Below are positions 57,532 to 63,334 of a stretch of 63,334 bases of DNA, one piece after another. Under the pieces are notes generated by a model. That model ran no database searches and was not told the DNA's origin. It saw only the letters and a program-made list of their open reading frames with translations. Origin of the DNA: Kocuria atrinae C3-8. GTDB lineage: Bacteria > Actinomycetota > Actinomycetes > Actinomycetales > Micrococcaceae. Numbering within the stretch: position 1 is the first letter of the stretch; the number at the start of each line of letters is the position of its first letter. Where the stretch lies: NCBI RefSeq assembly GCF_000286355.1, contig NZ_AJXN01000028.1, positions 1 through 63,334 on the forward strand. The letters run 5' to 3'. Both the position numbers and the translations under genes were made by a program.

Positions 57532-58101
57532 TCACTCCGCGCGGCGGATTCCGGTGCCCGCTGCCAAAAGGTTGAGCATGGCGCTCATTCTTTGATGACG
57601 GAACCCGAAGAGCTTACGGAGCTGGGGCAACAAGACCAGCTTGTCGAGGCGGGAACCGAGAACCGAGCGGAATACCACGGTGTCCGTGTAGAAGCACCCG
57701 TCCTGGTGCGGTTCGCACGTGTGCGTGTGGTGGTAGTAGCGGAACATCCCACGCATTTGGATGTCGGAGAACTCTCGCCCCTCCGTGTACGAATCCACGA
57801 AGGCCGTCCAGCGCACCGGAAGAACGCCCTTGAAAAGCCAGCGAAAGTCGTATGTGCCACCCAATTCACCTTTCTCCGTGGATGACCACTGGAGTTCGAA
57901 AGGGTCAGGCATCATCGCGGGGAAACCTTCACGCGACATACAGAGATCGAGAACATTTTGGGGAGACTGCGGGAAGACCGAACTCTTCCTCATCACGGTC
58001 ACATGGTCCGGCCGGGTTGCGGGATCTGAACCGCTCAAGATGCCCTTCCCCGCGAAAGTTCTAGCCGCAGACAACTGTTCGTCCGTCGCGCGATGCTTCA
58101 T
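57532..58101 (-). CDS. SRPBCC-fold protein
   Basis: 189 residues from ATG 58101. VMRKSSVFPQSPQNVLDLCMSREGFPAMMPDPFELQWSS and GTYDFRWLFKGVLPVRWTAFVDSY are typical of START/Bet v1-like ligand-binding proteins, here with a CEPHQDGCFYTDTVVFRSVLG strand pair. Ligand unknown. It converges on the hydrolase gene with 13 bp between stops. Confidence 0.75.
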   Translation of the reverse strand: MKHRATDEQLSAARTFAGKGILSGSDPATRPDHVTVMRKSSVFPQSPQNVLDLCMSREGFPAMMPDPFELQWSSTEKGELGGTYDFRWLFKGVLPVRWTAFVDSYTEGREFSDIQMRGMFRYYHHTHTCEPHQDGCFYTDTVVFRSVLGSRLDKLVLLPQLRKLFGFRHQRMSAMLNLLAAGTGIRRAE

Positions 58102-58178
58102 GGTGAATTACCCCCATCGTCATTTCCCGGCAATCACATTCTTCACGGTTCGCGGGAACCCCTCACTTTGTTGCGACG

Positions 58179-58946
58179 TCAGCTACTGGCATCACGTTTG
58201 TTGTGAACCGCGGTCGTGGCCGCGACGATCAAGACCGTGAGGAGAAGCCCCAGGCTGACGACCAGTGCCACGCTTCCCGGGGTCATGGCCGCCGCATTGA
58301 ACACGGTGGATTCCCCGCTCACGAGCGTGGTTCCGAGCTGAGTGGTGTACGTGGCCAGGGCATAGGGACTGACGATCACGGCCGGCAACCCCACCATCAG
58401 TGCCACGGTGGAGATTCCCGCACCGATCAGTGCGATCGCCACCGGTACGGCGAAGGACCGCAAGAACGTGGAGAACGCCGATTGCAGAGCAACCACGGGG
58501 ATGCAGCCGACCACGATCAACAACGAACCGAGCCAGTACGTGCTGGGCAACCACCCCGGTATCTGGAAGGCGAGCTTGCCCATCACCAGTACGGTCAGCA
58601 GCATCACGACCTGCATGGCCGCGGTCAGCGTGGAAATGGCCACGACCTTGGACAACACCACCTTGTGGGTGGGCACGGACTGGGACATCAGCGCATTCCA
58701 GTTCCCGTTCCGGTGTTCGGGTCGCCACACGAGCGAGGCGAGGATGCCGATTCCAATCGGCAACAGCGCCATTCCGTAGAAGCCGATGGAACGGATCCAC
58801 AGGGTGTGCCAGCCGTCCTCGAACTCTCCGCCGCTCGACAGGGTGCTCAGGGATCCTGAGAACACCGCCATGACGGGGAGCAGCACCACGACGAGCCAGC
58901 TGAGTGATCCCTTGAGTTTCAGAAATTCTATCCGGATGACGTTCAT
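58179..58946 (-). CDS. ABC exporter permease, LanE/LanG-like (second permease)
   Basis: 255 residues from ATG 58946, six helices. The start NVIRIEFLKLKGSLSWLVVVLLPVMAVFSGSL and the following RPEHRNGNWNALMSQSVPTHKVVLSK resemble bacitracin/lantibiotic immunity permeases, which act as exporters of membrane-active peptides. It begins 2 bp after the other permease. Substrate inferred from family only. Confidence 0.8.
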   Translation of the reverse strand: MNVIRIEFLKLKGSLSWLVVVLLPVMAVFSGSLSTLSSGGEFEDGWHTLWIRSIGFYGMALLPIGIGILASLVWRPEHRNGNWNALMSQSVPTHKVVLSKVVAISTLTAAMQVVMLLTVLVMGKLAFQIPGWLPSTYWLGSLLIVVGCIPVVALQSAFSTFLRSFAVPVAIALIGAGISTVALMVGLPAVIVSPYALATYTTQLGTTLVSGESTVFNAAAMTPGSVALVVSLGLLLTVLIVAATTAVHNKRDASS

Positions 58947-58948
58947 AG

Positions 58949-59758
58949 CTACAGCTCCTGATGGTCGAATCGAGACGTGATGGCCAGGAATGCTCCTGCG
59001 CCGATCACGGTCAGCACGATGATGCTGAGAACGGGCATGTCGAAGTAGACCAAGTCCATGCCCACGTAATCGGCGGGCTGGGCCAAGGCGTAGTAGCCCC
59101 ACGGAGTCAAGTGCGAGATCCATGCGGGGAAGGCGGATCCGAATACGGCCAGGAACAGTCCTCCCACGCCGATGCCCAGGCACACCAGCTGATTCTCGAT
59201 CACGGCCGAGATCAGGACGTGGGCTGCGAGTACCACCACGTTGATGAGCGTGACCGACACCGTGTAGGACAGCCACAATCCGATGGGGAAGGGATCGGTT
59301 ACACCGGCCAGCAGTCCCACACCGGCGATCAGTGCGCTTTGAAGCACCGTGGCCGCCATGACCAGCGATCCGAGGGCCAAGAATTTCGCGAGACACAGCT
59401 GGCCCGGTGTGGTCCCTGATCCGGCTGACAGCATCCAGCCGTTGCCGCGGTGCTCCACCTCAACCAACCTGCTGGCCATGACCGACAGAAGAATGGGATA
59501 GATCATGGTGATCGCGAAACTCATGCTGGCCAGCATCAGCTTCCAGGGGAAGCCATCTCCCTGCGCATCCGCGCTGAATGCACCGGAGGCAAGCGCTCTG
59601 AACAGAGTCAAACCCGTAACTCCGATGAGCATGATCCGCGGCAGGACCAGGACCTTCAAATGTCGCATCTTGGCGAACTCATTGGCCACCAGTGCGTCCA
59701 GCGTTTGCTTGCTCGATGACGTGGTTGTGGCCGCTTCGGAGAAGGTTGCGGTGCTCAT
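58949..59758 (-). CDS. ABC exporter permease, LanE/LanG-like (first permease)
   Basis: 269 residues from ATG 59758, preceded by AGGGGGG. After a polar N-terminus (TATFSEAATTTSSSKQ) come FAKMRHLKVLVLPRIMLIGVTGLTLF, then RLVEVEHRGNGWMLSAGSGTTPGQLCLAKFLAL, the same EHRGNGW layout as the companion permease, and six helices in all. It forms the exporter with the ATPase and second permease. Confidence 0.8.
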   Translation of the reverse strand: MSTATFSEAATTTSSSKQTLDALVANEFAKMRHLKVLVLPRIMLIGVTGLTLFRALASGAFSADAQGDGFPWKLMLASMSFAITMIYPILLSVMASRLVEVEHRGNGWMLSAGSGTTPGQLCLAKFLALGSLVMAATVLQSALIAGVGLLAGVTDPFPIGLWLSYTVSVTLINVVVLAAHVLISAVIENQLVCLGIGVGGLFLAVFGSAFPAWISHLTPWGYYALAQPADYVGMDLVYFDMPVLSIIVLTVIGAGAFLAITSRFDHQEL

Positions 59759-59774
59759 AGTCCCCCCTGACGAG

Positions 59775-60693
59775 TCAGTTCCTGAAGAGGTCTTCCAGGT
59801 TCTGTTCTTCCCGTCGGACATCGAAGACAGCGATGTCCTGGCGGACGAGCGTGGCCACGGCTTGGGCGGTTCCTACGTCGTCCATGTTGGAGATCCGCAC
59901 GGTCTCGACCGGGCCGGATTCCGTGGGAGTCATCAGGACTTCGCTGGAGTGTTGCACCCCAGCGGAATGGGCCAACACCTCTTGCGCTTGCCTGGGCTGG
60001 GAGCAACGCACCAGAAGATTGGGGATCGTCGAGGCGAACAACTCTTCGCGACTGCCCTGGAAGATCATCTGCCCGTTGCTCAGAATGCCCAGGTGCGTTG
60101 CAGTCTTATCGATCTCACCCAGCAAGTGGGAGGACACCATGACTGTCACGCCCGCTTGGGACAGGTCATGGAGTAACTGACGGATTTCTTCGATACCCGC
60201 GGGATCCAGGCCGTTGGTGGGTTCGTCCAGGATGAGCAGTGACGGTTCTTTGGCCAGAGCATGGCAATCCCCAGGCGCTGCTTCATGCCTAAGGAGTAGT
60301 TCTTGACCTTCTTGTCCATCTGCTGCTCGAGCTTCACGGCGTGAACCGCCCGGTCGATCTGCAGACTGCTCAGATCCGACAGCCGTTGCACGATGGCCAT
60401 GTTCTCTCGACCGGTCAGATGACTGTAACCGGGAGGATTCTCGATCAAGGAACCGATGTGGCCCAGGAGTCCCCGTCTGGTACCGCGGGTCATCGGCTGG
60501 CCCATGATGTTGATCGACCCCGCCGAGGTTGAATCAGGTTGAGCAACATCTTCATGGTGGTGGACTTGCCCGATCCGTTGGGACCGAGGAACCCGTACAC
60601 GCTCCCCGCGGGTACCCTCAGATCGAGGTTCTCCACAACAGTGCGGTCACCGTAGGTCTTGGTGAGTTGATCCGTTTCCACTAGATATGTCAT
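59775..60693 (-). CDS. ABC exporter ATP-binding protein, BcrA/LanF-like, frame broken twice
   Basis: About 306 residues from ATG 60693. Walker A is FLGPNGSGKSTTMKMLLNLI, the Q-loop/stalk region is ENPPGYSHLTGREN, the ABC signature is SLGMKQRLGIA, Walker B/D-loop LLILDEPTNGLDP, and the H-loop VMVSSHLLGEI. A C-terminal domain of about 90 residues follows, as in BcrA. Breaks near 60525 (CAACC-TCGGCG lacks one base) and 60260 (GCCATG-CTCTGG lacks one G). A 22-bp palindrome lies 57 bp upstream. Probable role: export of peptide antibiotics, inferred. Confidence 0.86.
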
Positions 60694-60749
60694 GCCTCTA
60701 CGGTGCGTCACCGGGGCATTCGTGCGGATCTCCCCTGAGACCTATCTTG

Positions 60750-60771
60750 GGCTATGCCTTAAGGCATAGCC
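60750..60771. promoter_or_regulatory. Perfect 22-bp palindrome upstream of the ABC exporter operon
   Basis: GGCTATGCCTT followed directly by its exact reverse complement, with no spacer. It lies between the response regulator stop (60799) and the ABC ATPase start (60693), in promoter position for the exporter operon, and has no T-run. The best guess is an operator for the NarL-type regulator encoded just upstream. Confidence 0.75.
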
Positions 60772-60798
60772 GCGTCGCGTCCGGTCGGTCACGTGAGT

Positions 60799-61479
60799 TC
60801 ATGGCCGGTCGATTTCGACCACACCGGTCTCATAAGCGAGCACCACGGCCTGCACACGATCCCGGACCTGTAGCTTGTCCAGGATGTGCCCGACGTGAAC
60901 CTTGACGGTCCCCTCACTCAGGACAAGTTCGGTGGCGATCTCCGCGTTGGACAGCCCCTTGGCCAGGTGATGCAGGACCTCGAGTTCACGCGGTGTCAGC
61001 CGTTGAATCCGAGCATCCTCCCGCACCGCGGTGCCGCGGGGCGGCGAGAAGTGCCCCAGGAGACGTTTGGTCATCACCGGCGAGATCACGGCGTCGCCCC
61101 GGTTCACATGCCGGATCGCGGCAACCAGTTCCTCCATGGGGCAGTCCTTCAGGAGAAACCCGCTGGCACCGGCCTGAAGTGCGTCGTAGGCGTACTCGTC
61201 CAGGTCGAAGGTGGTCAGAATCAGAACACGGGGAGCCTCTGTCCCCGCTTCGGAACCGAATCGTTCCTGGATCTGCCGCGTCGCCTCCACCCCGTCCATT
61301 TCCGGCATGCGGACGTCCATGAGCACCACGTCCACCGGTGTGGTTTCCAGAACGGTCAGCGCCTCGCAACCGTTTCCCGCCTCGGCCACGACGTCCAGAT
61401 CCGAGTGGGCACCCAGCGCCATGCTCATTCCCATGCGGATCATTTCCTGATCGTCCACGAGTGCGAGTCGAATGGTCAT
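60799..61479 (-). CDS. NarL/FixJ-family response regulator
   Basis: 226 residues from ATG 61479, which overlaps the kinase stop as ATGA. The receiver domain has VDDQEMIRMG, phosphoacceptor Asp in VVLMDVRMPEMDG, and LILTTFDLDEY/GFLLKD. The LuxR-type helix-turn-helix is LTPRELEVLHHLAKGLSNAEIATELVLSEGTVKVHVGHILDKL. Partner of the adjoining kinase; probable controller of the downstream ABC exporter. Confidence 0.95.
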   Translation of the reverse strand: MTIRLALVDDQEMIRMGMSMALGAHSDLDVVAEAGNGCEALTVLETTPVDVVLMDVRMPEMDGVEATRQIQERFGSEAGTEAPRVLILTTFDLDEYAYDALQAGASGFLLKDCPMEELVAAIRHVNRGDAVISPVMTKRLLGHFSPPRGTAVREDARIQRLTPRELEVLHHLAKGLSNAEIATELVLSEGTVKVHVGHILDKLQVRDRVQAVVLAYETGVVEIDRP

Positions 61480-62664
61480 CGCTGATCTCCTACGGGGATC
61501 CACGCACGAACGCGGAATCCCCCGGTTGCTATGTGTCCAGTTTCCAACGTGCCACCGTAGGCGCTGATGCGCTCCCGCATCCCGGTGAGTCCATGCCCTC
61601 GAGAATCGCTGCTCTGATCGGTGGGCGGAGAGCCACCGTCATCAACCACCTGGACGTCCACGGAACTCCGGTCGAAGGTCAGCTCAACCACCGCATTGCT
61701 GTCCTGCCCCGCGTGCTTGCGCGTGTTGGTGAGGGCTTCCTGGATGACTCGATACACGGTCAGCTCCACACCCGTAGACAGTCGGGGTCGCTGTCCCGCA
61801 GTTCGGAAGTCCACCGACAACCCCGTATTTCGCGTGTGCTCCACCAGCTCGTCCAGTTGGTCGATCCCCGGTTGTGGGGCACTACTACCGGAGTCCTCGG
61901 ACCGCAGGAAGCCGAGCATGGACCGCATTTCTGTCAGTGCACCGCTGCTGGTTTCCCGGACCATTGTCATGGCCTGCTGAGCTCGCTCGGGATCGGATCG
62001 AACCGAGGCTATCGCGCCGTCGGACAGGCCACCACGCTTCCCAGATTGTGGGACACCACGTCGTGAATCTCTCGAGCGATCCGATTACGCTCCTCGGCAA
62101 GAATCATCCGTTCGTGCGCTGCTTGTTCTCGTTGCAGGTCCACGGCTCGCTGCTCCAGGCTGTGCACGTACTGTCGCCTGACTTTGAGCACAATGCTCCA
62201 CGTCCAAGCCAAGATGACTATGGCGATCAGAACACCTACATCGCCCAGGTTGACGTACCCCGAACGCACCAACCCCTGCATCGCGAGAATCACCCAGGCG
62301 ACAGCCGCCACCAAGGCCGGCACCGTGAAGTACCAAGCGAATCGAAGGGTCAGGCTGCACAGCGTCAACAGCACCATCACGTCCGCCACCAGGACATCGA
62401 TGCCCAACCACAACTGCACAGAGGCGATCCCGGCCGTCACTACAAAGACCGCGACCGGCCAGCGATGACGGAACAGGTAGGGGACGCACAATCCCATGAA
62501 AATCAGCAGACCCACCACAACAGGCAGGTCCCGCGGCAAAGCGCCAAGTCCGATGGGCAGGTTGTAGACGAACACCACCGCCACGATCACAAGGTCCAGG
62601 ATCCTGTTCGCTTGGAAGGGGACCGGGTCACCGCGTCCGCGGGGTATTGCTCAGGTCCAGTCAT
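61476..62664 (-). CDS. Sensor histidine kinase, NarL/DesK type (HisKA_3), frame broken twice
   Basis: About 396 residues. The N-terminal membrane domain has five to six helices (IVAVVFVYNLPIGLG ... LIAIVILAWTWSIVL) with little extracytoplasmic sequence, so the signal is probably sensed in the membrane or through the transporter. DHp: ILAEERNRIAREIHDVVSHNL (His acceptor). HATPase: VIQEALTNTRKHAG and GHGLTGMRERI. ATG 62664 (MTGPEQYPADAV) is the start; breaks near 62610 (AAGCG-AACAGG lacks one G) and 62028 (GTGGCC-TGTCC lacks one C). Coupled to the regulator. Confidence 0.88.
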
Positions 62665-62745
62665 GGCATGCAGACTGTGGCGTTCTGACTCCATGGTTTC
62701 CACGCTACAACGCTGCCCCTGGACGGCCTGTGATGGAATCGACCC

Positions 62746-63334
62746 ATGACAGATCAGCAGCGCCAGCGCCCGTTCGCCCAGGTCGATGTCTTCTCCCGTG
62801 AGCCCTACATGGGCAATCCGGTCGCGGTCGTCCTCGATGGCAGGAACCTCAGCGACCAGGACATGGCCCGCTTCTCGCGGTGGACCAACCTGTCCGAAAC
62901 CACCTTCGTCCTTCCACCCACCTCGTCGGACGCCGATTATCGACTGCGCATCTGGACCCCCGGTGGCGAACTCTCCTTCGCGGGTCACCCCACGCTCGGC
63001 TCGGCCCACGCGTGGCTCGAGGCGGGTAATACCCCTCGCTCCAGCGAGGTCATCGTGCAGGAATGCACCGCGGGCCTGGTCGAGGTCCGCCCCACCGACG
63101 ACGGCGCTCTGACCTTCGCCGCGCCGCCCACCTCACGCTCGGGAAACTTCGATCCCGCCATGCTGGAGCAGGTCACTGCGGGACTGGGTCTGGATGACGA
63201 GGAAATCGTGGCCCATCAGTGGGTCGACAACGGACCGGGGTGGGCGGCCCTCCTGCTGCCCTCCGCAGAGGATGTCCTGGCCATCGAACCGGATTACCCG
63301 GCGCTGGGGAATTACAAGATCGGCGTGGTGGGCC
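62746..63334 (+). CDS. PhzF-family epimerase/isomerase (partial, runs off the window)
   Basis: 196 residues visible from ATG 62746 with no stop before the window ends. The PhzF fold signature is PFAQVDVFSREPYMGNPVAVVLDG, the catalytic Glu is in WTNLSETTFVLPP, and WTPGGELSFAGHPTLGSAHAWL is conserved. Family members act as diaminopimelate-epimerase-like isomerases; the substrate is unknown and phenazine synthesis is not implied. Divergent from the kinase gene. Confidence 0.9.
   Translation, partial: MTDQQRQRPFAQVDVFSREPYMGNPVAVVLDGRNLSDQDMARFSRWTNLSETTFVLPPTSSDADYRLRIWTPGGELSFAGHPTLGSAHAWLEAGNTPRSSEVIVQECTAGLVEVRPTDDGALTFAAPPTSRSGNFDPAMLEQVTAGLGLDDEEIVAHQWVDNGPGWAALLLPSAEDVLAIEPDYPALGNYKIGVVG

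Overview
The window is a chromosomal segment of a high-GC Gram-positive bacterium, most plausibly a Micrococcaceae-like actinobacterium (Kocuria/Rothia/Arthrobacter relatives; genus not provable from this sequence). The grounds are: a 32-residue actinobacterial bS22 ribosomal protein, a GlxR-type Crp, a compact Flp/Tad operon of the mycobacterial Rv3654c-Rv3660c type beside a DUF1998 helicase and topA, frequent GTG/TTG starts, and ATGA overlaps between co-directional genes. No insertion sequence, prophage, CRISPR array or rRNA was seen; there is one tRNA, tRNA-Pro(CGG).

Layout. 0-5 kb: System II cytochrome c biogenesis operon (resA-ccdA-resB-ccsB) behind a histidine phosphatase. 5-10.2 kb: glutaredoxin-like protein, bS22, FCD regulator, gdhA, an ArsR regulator with a long acidic tail, acuC. 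10.3-12.4 kb: Ktr/Trk potassium uptake. 12.5-19 kb: hydrolase, proC, TIM-barrel epimerase, Ppx/GppA, topA. 19-22 kb: an rRNA/protein-type methyltransferase between two related PNPOx-like proteins. 22-29.5 kb: DUF1998 helicase converging on a seven-gene Tad pilus operon. 29.6-43.8 kb: mostly housekeeping (peptidase E-like, Pth2, aldehyde dehydrogenase, DUF1697, bifunctional exonuclease/polymerase, CoA pyrophosphatase, nth, acs, aroQ, an orphan betaine-binding-type protein, MarP-like protease, crp, Nudix, RidA). 43.8-50.3 kb: DUF4177, class A penicillin-binding protein, metallophosphoesterase, Dld-II-type D-lactate dehydrogenase. 50.3-52.8 kb: MFS exporter, tRNA-Pro, hydrolase. 52.8-57.5 kb: an AT-rich regulatory region followed by a small Pel-like exopolysaccharide locus (pelG-like, pelF-like, GHL15-type putative glycoside hydrolase). 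57.5-62.7 kb: SRPBCC protein, then a LanFEG/BcrAB-like ABC exporter and a NarL-type two-component system separated by a perfect 22-bp palindrome. The right edge cuts a PhzF-family gene.

The most striking global property is that about 29 reading-frame breaks interrupt 21 otherwise well-conserved genes. In almost every case frame and family motif are restored by adding back one G or C to a short G/C run. This looks like systematic sequencing or assembly deletion error rather than gene decay, so these loci are annotated as single genes spanning the break. The most interesting biology is the compact Pel-type locus with its operator-rich AT island, the palindrome controlling the putative antimicrobial-peptide exporter, and the intercistronic hairpin after the Flp pilin gene.
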